The notes beneath the pieces were generated by a model that searched no databases, had not been told where the DNA came from, and saw only the letters and a list, made by a program, of their open reading frames with translations. Of a DNA stretch of 64,000 bases, positions 45,781-57,013 are shown piece after piece (the stretch's first letter is position 1; each line of letters begins with the position of its first letter). Origin of the DNA: Serinus canaria (lineage: Eukaryota; Chordata; Aves; Passeriformes; Fringillidae). Location of the stretch: assembly GCF_022539315.1 (NCBI RefSeq), contig NC_066323.1, positions 16,853,719 through 16,917,718 of the forward strand. The letters are read 5' to 3'. The position numbers and the translations under genes were made by a program.

Positions 45781-47589
45781 GCATGAATCACATGCAGGTG
45801 AATACTATAAAAATACCTGTGCAGCATTTATATATAATTTATAAAATCTTCATAGCATAAAATAGCTGTGAATCAAAACAGAAATTTTACACATAAAGCT
45901 GCATGAATGTCCCTGTCAAGCTGTGCCTTTCTTGGGAGTCCCCAGCTTAAACACTCATCTTGCTGCCAAGTTTTTTCCCAAGTTTGTGATGTGGCCCCTC
46001 TGCAGGGCTCCAGTTGTGCACTGCACCTGTGTGTCATGCAGCTCTCTCAACACAAGGTGTTTAAAGGTATTGTAAACCTGATGGCAGAATTTCTGTGGTG
46101 TATGGGAGGGAGAGAGGCTGAGCATGGAACCCCATGGCTGTGGTGGCCCATGTCCAGCACTCACCCAGGGACAGGTGTGAGTGGCCACGTGCCCTGCTGA
46201 AAGGCTCACTGGAGCTGTTTGCATGCACGTGTAAAGTCCACACAACCTCGTATAGAATAGTTTATCCACAGCCTGAGAAAATCTAAACATGGTTAAAATG
46301 GTTAAAATTTGCCTGCATTTCTTCTGGAGAATAGCAACCTGGGTTTAGAGCGGTGCAGCTCTTTCATGTCCACGCCTCACACTTCTCAGACAACTCCCAG
46401 CTACAGTTTTGGAACTGGTTATGTTTATCCAGGCAGTCAATGGATGGCAAAGCACCTCTCTTACATTCTTCAGGTTCATTCTTGTTGCAGCCAGGAAGAC
46501 AAGTGGACATGGTTAGAAAGCTGGCTCTCACTGTACATTCTGCCAGGCAAGGCACAGGGGCCATGCTTGAAGCTCTGCAGCAATAGCACTGTACACTTTC
46601 CTAGCCAAGCAGACCACGTTCACTGCTGTATTTCTCAACAGCTCATTGGTCCAACAGCTGAAATATATTGTTTTAAGTAAGCAGCCTGAGTTATAGGGAT
46701 GCCCTTCCTATGGACATGCCTCCCTGCTATTCTACATGTGTACACAAAGTGTTGTAGGATGCATGGAAGACCAGCTGTGATGCTGTGCAGCAGCAGAAAA
46801 TGATGGCATCTTATAATTGTCACACGCTGTAGTCACCAGAGTCACTACTCAGCTCCTTCTACAACGCAGTTTAGGGACTCTTCTTGTCACCCCTGCATGA
46901 CAGGAAGGACTCTTTCCTTTCCCCTAAGCCAGGGGAACTAAATCAGAGTTAAACAGTTTGAACTCAAGCCTCAGTGTTGTGCTAATAACTCTGCTCAGTT
47001 ATTTGTAGGCAAAGGATCTTCTAGTGGAGGCTTTCTTATTAATATCCAAGGAAATTTGTTGCAAATCACATTAGACATTTTGTGTTAGCTTTTTCTTCTC
47101 TTTTACATTTTGGGGTTTTCTTTTCTTTAGATTTAATAATGAGTAAAACCATCCACACAGAATTAGCCTTGTCTGGCAATGCCATCAGAAGACACTATGA
47201 GCTCTGCCAATGATGGCATTTTGTTTTTGGCTGGTCACATCTCCCCCCACCCCACCAGCCACTTTTTCCTTGATGCCCCAAACCTGAGCCCTGCCTTGAC
47301 TTGCTCTACTGCTTCAGGAGCAGCCCCAGCCAGACAGGCAGAGGCACAGCCCTACTCCCCAGCAACCCCAACCCCACAGCAAAGCAGCCTTTGCTACTGC
47401 TCTGGCAGGGATTTTGGCCATAGACTTGTCACATTCAGTTACCTGGGCAAAGCATGTCTAATTATGGGACACAGTGGGGCCAGTGATTTCTAACCCAAAG
47501 TGATCTGTGCACAGCAGTTCCCATGACTCCCCCAAGTCAGATATTTTAGGCCCATTGCTTTGTGTTTGTGTGGCAAGGGCAGGGTTGTG

Positions 47590-48515
47590 GTGAGGGGTGG
47601 CTATAAGGGGGACTTCTCTCAGAAGGTGCCAGAAGCTTCCCCTGTGTCCAACAGAACCAATCCCAGCTGGCTTCCAGACAGATCCACTGCTGGCCAAGGC
47701 TGAGCCCATCAGTGACAGTAGCAGCACCTCTAGGACAACAGAGTTAAGAAGGGAGGAAAAGCCTGCACAACTGCAGGCAGACAGAGGAGTGAAGATATGG
47801 GAGAGAAACAACTCTGCAGACACCAAGATCATAGAAGGAAGCTGTGCTCTGGGTGCCAGAGCACAGACTCCCCTGCAGCCCATGCAGGTCCATGGGGAGC
47901 AGAGATTCACCTGCAAGCAGTGGAGGACCCCCCAGTGAAGAAGGGTAATGCCCTAAGAAGGGTTTGAAGACCACCACTGAAACAGGCTCCTGGCAGGACT
48001 TTTGATCCTTCAGGGGACCCATGCTGGATGAAGTGCAGCGCATGGAAAAATTCACATTGGAGAAGTTTTTGGAGACCTGTCATCTGTGGGAGGGACCCCA
48101 TGCTGGAGCAGGGGAGGAGTGTGAGAAGTTCTACCCCTGAGGAGGAAGGAGCAGCAGCAGCAACATGTGATGAACTGACTGTAACCTCCATTCCTGTTCC
48201 CCTGTGATGGTGGGTAGGAGGAGCTAGAGACTTCGGGAGGGAAGTTGAGCCTAGAAAGAAGGGAGGGGTAGGTGGAAGGTTGTTGTAAATGTTCGGTTTT
48301 ATTTCTTATTATCCTACTCTGATTAGTTTGGTAATAAATTAAACTTATTTCCCCAAGTCGAGTCTGTTTTGCCTGTGACAGTAAAACTGCTGAGTGATAT
48401 CTCCCTGCCCTTGTCTTGAGCTGTGATCCTCTCATATTTTCTCTCCCTGGAGAGAGGGGAGTGATAGAGCAGCTTTGGTGAGCCCCTGGCATGCAGCCAG
48501 AGCCAACCCATGACA
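47590..48515 (+). mobile_element. LTR-like interspersed repeat (passerine ERV-type, solo, degraded)
   Basis: The text resembles a long repeat I know from songbird genomes: a leader with CTGGCCAAGGCTGAGCCC, several degenerate units containing CCCATGCTGGAGCAG, a poly(A) signal AATAAATTAAAC at 48333, then CCAAGTCGAGTCTGTTTTGC and a 3' end with GTGATAGAGCAGCTTTGG and a terminal CA at about 48515. The order matches U3, R and U5 of an LTR. No internal retroviral coding sequence is present, so it reads as a solo LTR or fragment. The family name (possibly TguLTR5-like) is from memory and unverified. The left edge is uncertain. It lies antisense to SGPP2. Confidence 0.6.
48333..48338 (+). terminator. 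LTR-internal poly(A) signal AATAAA
   Basis: The plus-strand AATAAA of the LTR-like repeat, at the expected U3/R position. It could terminate plus-strand transcripts running toward SGPP2. Confidence 0.45.
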
Positions 48516-48622
48516 CCAGTGCAGAAAGGCACAAAAACCACGTTTTGGTCAAGGCAGCAGCCTGGACTGTCCTACGCCTGCAGCAGTGGTGCCACAGGTG
48601 GCTCGGTGAGGAGCAGCTGTGC

Positions 48623-49165
48623 TCACATCAGCCCCAGCAGCTGGTGCAGCAGTGGCACAAGCACGGTGGCCGTGAAGCCAACGCAGGAGTACGTCACAAA
48701 CTTGTAGGGCACCTCAACCTCCAGGCGTCTCCGGGCTTGCAGGTCACCCATGGGGAACTTGTAGCGATAGCCCAGCACGCCAAGCACCACGCTCTTCATG
48801 AGCCAGCGGGTCAGCAGCACAACCAAGATCCCTGTGAAGAACCTGGCCAGCACAAACACCATTGTACTGGTGGTCAGAGGAAGCCCAGGCTGAACACTCG
48901 TGCCAGTGTGGGCTGAAGCAGCGTACTGGTTGTTTAACCAAAATCCCACAGTTGCTCCAGCCGCTGCTCCTAAGATCGTAGTGGTGTCTCCCCTGGTAGG
49001 GCTGTAATAGTCTAGTTTGGGGTAGTTGTAACATAAGACAAGAGGCACAACTATTGAAAACAACGGGCAGAAGGGGCTGGTTAACAGCAAGTGATCTATT
49101 GTGTCCCACGCAGGATACAAGAGCACGAGCAGCGCGGCCGAAATCAGCGCTCCTCCGATCACATC
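48623..49165 (-). CDS. SGPP2: SGPP2 terminal coding exon
   Basis: The acceptor is TTTCTTTACAG on the minus strand. The exon encodes 180 residues from [20 protein letters not shown] to HQLLGLM, with the stop TGA at 48625-48623. Several hydrophobic membrane segments alternate with the conserved [19 protein letters not shown] and [16 protein letters not shown] segments. The luminal or loop stretch [17 protein letters not shown] is divergent from human. Confidence 0.97.
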   Translation of the reverse strand, partial: DVIGGALISAALLVLLYPAWDTIDHLLLTSPFCPLFSIVVPLVLCYNYPKLDYYSPTRGDTTTILGAAAGATVGFWLNNQYAASAHTGTSVQPGLPLTTSTMVFVLARFFTGILVVLLTRWLMKSVVLGVLGYRYKFPMGDLQARRRLEVEVPYKFVTYSCVGFTATVLVPLLHQLLGLM

Positions 49166-52100
49166 CTGTAAAGAAATCACATTTAAAAGCCTTTGTGAGA
49201 CCTGGAAGGTAAACCAGGTGTTTGGGTGATGATAAAAGACCAGTATCTGCACTGGTGGGGCCTAGCAGTGGAGGAACACCCAGCATCCAGTGATAGCATT
49301 ATCCACGTGCAGGGAAAACCTGGAGCACGGGCTAAACAAAACATGCCAATCCACAAACCCAACCTCAGTTTATGCATATGCATGTGTCTGTGGACACACA
49401 TCCTCCTCCTCACCTGCTCTCATGTTTTGAGGGCATTCTCCACCTACGACCTCAGAAAAGGCTCGTGCACAACTCCATCTCAGGGACAACGCTGCACAGA
49501 GCTGCCTTCACACAAACCCTTTCCCTCCTGTAACCCTACAAGCAATTTCATCACATCAGTGTGATTATCCCTTGCTTGCTTTGCATAAAGGGGGAGATGC
49601 TGTCCTTTGTCAGAGACAGGCTCCCATCCCCAGAAACACAAGCTCCAGGGATGGAAAGTGCAGAGCTGTGGGACGTGGCGCGTGTGCCATGGTTTCTGCC
49701 AGCAGTGGGAGGGAGGCACCTCCAGGCAGGGATACAGCAAGGAGAAATTTGTTGCCCAAGTCTCTGAAATCTGGCTTTCAAGTACACTGCCTGAAGCAAG
49801 CATATAGTTAAAACCTAATTTATTAACAGAGGCAAATAAGGTGTTTTGAGAACTTGATTGTTGTCAGCCACAAAGCTGAGACAGGAGGTAGCCCCTAACA
49901 AAAGCCCTCTGTATGGGAGCAGCCAGGTAAAAAGCAATAAAACAAGTTTCCCTGTGCCACACTTCCAGTGTCACATAGAGGCAGCAGTGTTAGTACAGCC
50001 ACAAAAAGCTGTGCAAAAGCTGAAGTTAGCCACAGACAGAAATGTCCTCTTCTAAGATTGCATCTTCTTCATGAGTCATGACAGCTGACTACTACCATGC
50101 TTGGTCACAGTCTAAAAATTATTTATGTGAGCTTCACTTCGAGTTAGGCAGGAATGAGGGAACTTTTTCATAACAGAAATATTTAATGACATTGTGGTGA
50201 ATGCATTACTCCTGTAGGGCTGAACTTCAGCTGTTTACAACTTCCATTAGATTCACGGCACATTTGGTTTTAAACAACTCCTACAGCCATTTTGCATATC
50301 CCTTAATCAAATTTCCATTTATTCCCTCATCCAAAACACGAGGCTAGCCATGGAAATACACAAACCTGATCATAGACACCTAGTCTTGTAAAATACCATT
50401 ATATTATATACCTTTACTTCACAGTAATTCATGTTTTGATGTAAATTCTTAGATTATACCTTTACACACAAAGCATATTTTGGCCCAACACTAAGTAACT
50501 GCCTCAATAAAAAAGAGCTGGGGGCTGCTCCCCGAATTGATGCTCAGAAATCCCATCACCACTCTGTAAATCAATTTCCCATATAGATGATTGTCCACCT
50601 CATGTTAAAAGAAAAAGTCCTCAATACCACTCTATGGGCAATCAAGGACCAAAACTCAAAAGCTGCTCACAAGCTTTTCTGTTCCAGTTAAAGAAATGTA
50701 ACTAAACATTAACATTTCCTCACAAAAACTTTGCTCAGATTTGCCAGCTGACACCAGCAGTTCCCAATCCAGTTGCAAACAGTCCCTATTTACAAATCCA
50801 ATTAAGGTTTTCTGAATTTTGTTATCCTCCCATTCAGCCCCAGTACAGTAACATGGCTCTTGGAAGTTTCAAGCAGGACCCAGACAATCATCTCTGACCA
50901 GTGGCATGGTCTCCAAACTGGGTGCACAAAGCAACCCATGGGGCTGGGGGGAGAACATACTTTTTGCACTGCTCATAAGTAAAATAAGACGTGCATTTTT
51001 TAGAGGTAATGCTGATTTCATCATTACATTTGTTAATTTTGTGAGTTTGATAATGCATGTATCAGTACAATAGCACATGTATACCATTTGTAAGTAATTG
51101 TATATATCAGTACAGTAGTACATGTATACAATTTGTGTGTTATATATATATATAGGAGGCCAGTGGTTTATTCTGTTTTTTCCCCCATCCACCAATATCT
51201 GGGCTTCTCATTTTGGAAACTCATCACTAGAAGCTGCTGGAGAGCTCAGGACATGCCTGGCTGGCTGTGGTGGTCCCTTCAGTCCCGGTGTGCATGGGCA
51301 GGTTTGATTTTTTTGAATATCCAGAGGAGGTGGGAAAGATCCAGACCAACACCTACATTTAGCAATGCAGAATTAATGATGTCTCCCCTTGCCGGTTCAA
51401 CTGAAGACAAGATGGGAAGAGGTGGGATGGCTCCGATTTCTGCGAGAACTTTGCAGACCCTCTCTGCCGTGCCCCCCGGAGCAGGAGCTGAGTTTTTCTC
51501 GGGGGTGGAGTTGCTGTTAGCACGCCCAGGAAGCACATTCCTGCCCGTCTGCCTGGGTAAACAGATTAGCCTCTCGCCAAGCCCGCAATTATAAAGGAAT
51601 TTTTAAATAAGAGCAGGCATGGATTTTGCTCAAGGTGCAGATCTACCTGCAGAATTTAAAACCTCTGGTTGCCCTGCTGGGATGCTCCTGCTGCCTCGGC
51701 ACAGACAAGTCATCCCCAGGCTCCATCTACCTCCCTGAAGCCCCTCTACTGCCATGCAGCTCAGCCCTGCTCCCACGCAGCGTCAAACATCTGCCCTGCT
51801 TCCCTGGTACTGCCAATCCAAGCAGAAAGAACAATTTTCCTGTTCTGTCTAGTACACGGTGGCTTACTGCCTGAGCCCCCTGACATTTCATTTAGTGTGA
51901 GACACCACTCAGGCTCCTCAACTCCACTCCTAAGGACTGCACTACATAGTGTGTGAAGTACTGTGACTATGTTGGGTGTTTATCAGCTTTAAAATATTTC
52001 AGATAATTTCAGGATTAATGGTAGTATGAAACAACCTGAAATACAGCCCAGCAAGGGGCAGGGTGGGAGCTTCAGAACACACACCCCCCACACCCCCTGT

Positions 52101-55100
52101 GGGAAGTGTAATCAGAAATAAATGCAGCAACACTAAATGGGTCTATCTCAGGGAGGAAAAAAACCCTCCAGGGTTTTTTGGTTCTAAAAAGAGACCATGC
52201 TGGTCAGCATAGGGACGTTACTGCTTGTAGCTCAGGGCAGTTGCAGTGCCAGTGAGGTTCTCCCCATATCAGCTGTGCCTCTGGGGGGAATGGCTTCAGC
52301 AGATGTGAGACAGGAAAACTTGGTCACTGCATTGAGGCAGGGACCAAAAATTGGGCCAGTGTTTTAAGATGGAAAGCAAAGTAATATTTTCTAAAATACA
52401 ACTCTCTGGAGAAAAAAGGCAAACAACAACAATTACCAGTCATATCATCTCAAATTGCTTTTTGTTTCTCATAAATAAAAACTTACAGATTCCCTGTTTC
52501 AAAGTATGTCCAAATTTTTACCTTTTTTTTTTACTTTGCCTTTTCCAGATCCTCTCTTTACCAGGTCCTTGGACTCCATCATTTGAGACCTACAAGAAAG
52601 GACCCTGCATTTCCCCTGCTTTTCCACACACGTGGGACACTCTGATGTTGAGGTGGTGGAGATGGGTGGTTGTAACTCAATTACCTGTCAGCAGTCTGAG
52701 TGCATTGCTGCCACCCCATTCTCTGGCTGGGTGATGCTCTCCTGGTAACAGCCCAGGCCAGGGCTGTTTGTTCCCTTTTCCCTGGGCATAGCATTCATTC
52801 TGGCACAGCTGGAAGGATGCAGATAGCTCCCATACCAGCTGACTGCCTCTCCAGGAGGTCCTTAATGGTAATAGCTCTTCTAATGACATCACTGAACTTT
52901 CTCATTCAAAAGCAAGGCTGGCAGTGCTAAAATACAAACAGATTTGTAGAGTTGTGACTACAAAGATGAGATTCTGCACTGGAGCTGCAGGAAAGCACAA
53001 TGCAACTGCCCTTGCCGCTCGTCCTCTGGTTCCTCAAACAGGAAAAAAAATTCAGTCACACCAAGTCCATGGATATTTGTTACCCATTCCTTTACTTCCC
53101 TAGAATGCTATGACCACATTAGTACATCCTTTCTGTTAAGGCCTCTGTAAAAACCCAGAGGCTCTTTCAGGCTATGGCTTGGCACTGCTGTGCCTCAGCC
53201 CGGTGACATAACAGCTCAGGGCAGGAGCTGTCCCACCAAGGGTCACAAACAGCTCTGAAGTGCACTTCTTCCCCAAAGAACCATCACTGCAGGTGGCACA
53301 GCAGAGCCAGTCCCTGTGGTGACAAGCTGCTGCAGAGAGAGGGGCTGTGTGTGGGAGCTGTGATCGCTGGGCCTTTCCCAGCTCCATCCCCACCCTGGCA
53401 CACACAGGATAATGACCCCAAGCATGTTTGCCCTTTTGAAAGGCAGCATTGCTCACTCTTCAGCTAAGAAGCTTTTTTTAAAATTTTATTTTACAGTCCT
53501 TTTCTATCATGTCAAAAGCACAAAAGACTTTTTCTTCTTTACCCTAAAATCCATCTAAATTTAGAGGGGTCGTTCATTATGATGGGCCAGCAAGAGAAGT
53601 ATGCAAAGAATTTTTACTGATTGACTTAAGGTCAGTAGCCCAGAAAGGGTGTCTGCAGCCTGGATGTAAGATATTGTTTTGATCCACTGGGCCTGAAAGG
53701 GAAGGTCAAGCTATATTTTATAGCTAACCTTAATCTCATGAGGGCTCCCTTTCTTACAGCCATCAAGTCTCATTACAAACATAATTATTACTTAGTAAAA
53801 AAGATTCAATTATTTATGCATATGCAACCAACAACACATATCAAACTCCTGTGAGGAAATAGCCTGAAGTTTTTATTCATATTTGGGAAGCTGGACTGCC
53901 CCTCTGTCCACTATATATATAACAGATTAATAAAGTTTCATCTTGTCAGGAATGAACTAGCTATCACAGGCACACTGAAATTAGTTCCTCCTAAAGCAGC
54001 ACTGATGTCTCTAAGCAACTGCGCCCAACAAGTCTGTCATATAAAATCACAGCTCTTTTATAATTATTTTCAGACAAACTATGTGTGTACTCGGTGCCTT
54101 GGGAAGCATTTCCTTCCAGCTGAAGAGGAGAAACCTGTGATTTTTGAGTGCCTGCACGCTGACAGGAGCCCTGCTGCGGGCAGGCCCTCCAGGGCAGCTC
54201 GCTGGCCACGCTTTACCCCCGTGACTCACCGGGCTGCAATTCCTGCCGGCACTCCCAGCCTCAACCGGCCCCGGCTATTTCTCGCTGAAAACAGCGATAC
54301 TATTGCACAAAGGCCTTTGCTAAGGAGCAGCCGGGGTTGCCCAAGCGCATTCCTCGCAATTAAACTTTCGAAATGAAGAACTGCAGTTAAGATGCCGGGC
54401 TGGGCTCACCCAGGCCCGGGCCGGGCCGCTGCGGCCTCCCCGCGCTGCCATCACCCCATGAGGACTCCAGTTGCCATAGCCCGAGGGCTTCCTCGCAGCT
54501 CCCCTCAGTGCACAGCCCCAAACCCAGCGGCACAGCTCGCCCACCACCTTGGGGATCTGTAGGAAAGAGGAGCTGGAGGCACATCCTTACCAGGACCGTG
54601 TGCATCCCTGTGTAGAGCCTGCTCAAACACACCAACGTCGAGAACACAAACGCTGCTGCGAGGCCGAGCTGGAATGGATACTGTGAAAAGGGGAAGAAAA
54701 TAATTAAATACACCATTAAACCAAGCAGCTGGACCGACATAAGGATCTTGTGCTGGGAAGGGGTTTCTGCGCTGTGCTTTCCCCAGGAGATGAATGTGAC
54801 CTGAGACAAGGCCCGCTTTAACCAACACCCAGCCCTGCTGGAAGGTCACTTCATCACCTGTGGTACCTGTTTCTGCAAGATCTGCTCTCTCTGTGGAGAC
54901 ATCTGGGTAATAGATGGTATTTGAAGAATTGTTCCCCACAATATCTATCTGCAAAACGCATGTTAGTGTTAAGGGGCTTAAGGAAGAAGGCATGGCATGT
55001 TGTCCAGCCGTGGCTGAGGTAGCACTGCAGTCTGAGCTCAGCCAAGGGGACTGTGACAGCTGCAGAGTGGGACCAGAAGTGTGATCAATAGTCCTCGAGC

Positions 55101-57013
55101 AGTGGGCTGAGTGGGGAGAATCCATGTCTGGGCTGAAACCACAAGCCAGCTATTAAAGCAGTCAGGACCACTCTTCCCCATGACACTTAAAGGTTTAATT
55201 ATCTTCTTATGAAGCTGGTTTTGCCTAATACCCTCTCTGAGTAGCCTAAAAAAATGGAAAGAACCATTTAAATAAATCAACATTTAAAAAATTTTTAAAA
55301 GCCGCATTTGGTAAAGAATAAGCTTGACATATTAGTCCTTAATCCACTCATTCAAACCCTGAAACTGAGTGGGCTGCTGGGCTACTTTCAGTCCATAAGG
55401 GAGATTTTTCTGTAAGGAGTAAACCAACTCAAAATATAAATAAATGCAATTAATTCATCCAATTTGACACAAAGTCTCTATCTTCTGCCTGAGGCTCGTG
55501 ACTGACCAGGGTGGCCACAGGTCAGCACAAAAATCCCTCTGTGGAAATTCTAAGCATAACAGCTCTCTTCTGACCCTTTCCCCTGGCATATTCCAGCTCT
55601 CTGAATAAAGAACTCAGACCCAGCTGCAGATGTCACTCCCAGTTCATAAAACACTATTTTTCCTCATTTCTCTAAGCCTTTGGAGCCTTTGCACCCACTT
55701 GACTCCTCCCTCAGCAGGCAGCCTTCGAGCTAGTCCAGATCAGTAATTGATGATTAGGGCATCTTGAGAAGATAGCAGCATAATGTACTTTTTTCCATCT
55801 TAATAGAGGCAATTAAACCATTTAATTATTTGACAGCAGCTTTATAGTTTCATGGCAGTTTCTAAGAAACACAAGACAGCCTGTGAAGAGCTGCATGTCC
55901 CTCTGGTCACTTGGGCATTGAGGAGAAGGTGATGCTGACCAGGTCATCTTGGCAGCTCTGACACATGGGATGGATCTGGCTTCCAAATATATGGCAATAT
56001 ATATGACAAATATTCCCTCTTATGGCTCCTTGTCCCCATGCCACTGTCAAGATGCTCTGACCAGTTACCACACATGGGTTTATCCCTTGAGAGGGCTGAG
56101 AAACATTCTTAAATACAATGCAGCCAGGAAGTTATTATTGCTAGAGTACAGGAAACACAGGCTTGGACTCATTAAACAGAATGAAAATAATCATCATGGA
56201 GAAATGAGTTTCCAGGAAATAGACATTTTAGGAAGATGAGGAAAAATGATGAGTCTTCCCCAAGCAGGCTGCAGCTCCTACAGTGCAGTGAAGTTGCTGT
56301 TACTCCTCTGACAAGCAGGCTTCCCAATCATGTTGTGTGCTGTTGGTCTCACAAAGGTTGGAGCCAGGGGATTTCCAGGAATGCTTTTTCTTTCATACAG
56401 AAACCATGTGACACAGAGCTCCCATGGTTTCCCTGGGAGCCAGCACGTCCCAGTGTACAGCACTGACTTGGTGGGCATGAGGTGAACACAAAATGCTGGC
56501 TGCCAGGCACCTTCCCTGCATGGTCACCCCATGTGCAAAACCACAGTGACCCCACCAAACTGCAGCAGGGCAGCGCAGCCTGCCAGCAGTTCTGAGAGGA
56601 GTCCATGCATAAAAAAGGACATTTCCACTAAATTTATTTTTGTGTCTATTACTGACAGCTACAGGTAAGCCCAGGGAAGAATACACATGTGTGAAAATAA
56701 ATTCAGAACTCCTCTGGAAGTAGCAACATCTTTGGATTTGCAAGCTTTATGTGGCTTGCTGGAAGCAGACACAGGCTTTTATTTTCTTAATACATTTTCT
56801 TTTTCTCCTTCTGTTTTCTTTTTGTACCCCTACCTTGTACTGGTTCATGGTTGCAATGAAAAAGGAGAAGGAGATGGCTGTAGCTGCCATGGCGTGGGTG
56901 GATGGCATCCCATACTCTGCATTCGTCCTCATCTCCAGCTTCACGACAGGTGGTGACAGGGGCCGAGGCCACTTCAGGATGTCCTTGGAGACCTGGCCTA
57001 TGTACATCACTAT
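48623..57013 (-). CDS. SGPP2: SGPP2, sphingosine-1-phosphate phosphatase 2 (last three coding exons)
   Basis: This ER multi-pass membrane enzyme of the PAP2/lipid phosphate phosphatase superfamily dephosphorylates sphingosine-1-phosphate to sphingosine. The three exons give 270 residues, about the C-terminal two thirds of the 399-residue human protein as I recall it. All three catalytic motifs are visible: motif 1 K(x6)RP as KDILKWPRP and motif 2 PSTHAM in the first exon (57013-56834), and motif 3 SR(x5)H as SRLYTGMH in the second (54680-54591). The last exon carries four or more hydrophobic membrane segments, the [13 protein letters not shown] loop and the conserved tail [16 protein letters not shown]. 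Exons are in phase 0 with AG acceptors and GT donors. The N-terminal exons are not in the window. The gene converges on FARSB. Confidence 0.95.
51057..51154. repeat. 45-bp tandem duplication plus AT microsatellite
   Basis: Two diverged 45-bp units start near 51057 and 51102. Each contains ATCAGTACA(A/G)TAG and CATGTATAC. They run into a TATATATATATATA stretch at about 51140-51154. This lies in an SGPP2 intron. Confidence 0.75.
52158..52179. repeat. Palindrome AAAAAACCCT/AGGGTTTTTT
   Basis: Perfect 10-bp arms are separated by CC. This lies in an SGPP2 intron, with no known role. Confidence 0.75.
54591..54680 (-). CDS. SGPP2: SGPP2 internal exon with phosphatase motif 3
   Basis: The acceptor is CTTTTCACAG. 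The exon encodes exactly 30 residues, [20 protein letters not shown] then [10 protein letters not shown], and the donor is GTAAGG. It contains SRLYTGMH, the SR(x5)H motif that holds the catalytic His of the family. Confidence 0.97.
56834..57013 (-). CDS. SGPP2: SGPP2 internal exon with phosphatase motifs 1 and 2
   Basis: The acceptor is TGTCCCCAG. The exon encodes 60 residues starting [18 protein letters not shown], continuing [20 protein letters not shown] and ending ATMNQYK. The donor is GTAGGG. It holds the substrate-phosphate-binding KDILKWPRP and the PSTHAM motif. Confidence 0.96.

Larger units (their letters stand above)
45725..48622 (-). other. SGPP2: Predicted SGPP2 3' untranslated region
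   Basis: On the minus strand, the stretch from the SGPP2 stop to the paired AATAAA signals at 45780-45741 has no coding potential. It ends with typical 3'-end architecture: signals, then a T/GT-rich downstream stretch (GTTTGTTTTCTGTC and a further GTTTGTTTTG). The length of about 2.9 kb is inferred. It includes the LTR-like repeat in antisense orientation, so earlier cleavage inside the repeat is also possible. Confidence 0.5.
49166..56833 (-). other. SGPP2: SGPP2 introns between the three visible exons
   Basis: The two introns are 54590-49166 (5.4 kb) and 56833-54681 (2.15 kb). The longer one contains a 45-bp tandem duplication with an AT microsatellite (51057-51154) and a 10-bp-arm palindrome (52158-52179). 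A mildly CpG-enriched patch at about 54160-54560 lies just inside the longer intron. I saw no additional exon or RNA gene. Confidence 0.7.

Noticed and set aside
47597..48191. ORFs on both strands inside the LTR-like repeat
   Set aside because: They read no retroviral protein and come from degenerate short-period repeat units. They are not annotated as genes.
48491..48916. Plus-strand ORF of 141 codons over the SGPP2 terminal exon
   Set aside because: It is the antisense shadow of the SGPP2 coding exon, whose minus-strand frame is conserved.
53991..54560. GC-richer patch as a possible alternative SGPP2 promoter
   Set aside because: CpG density is modest and patchy, and no first exon or start codon fits. 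It is mentioned only in the intron entry.
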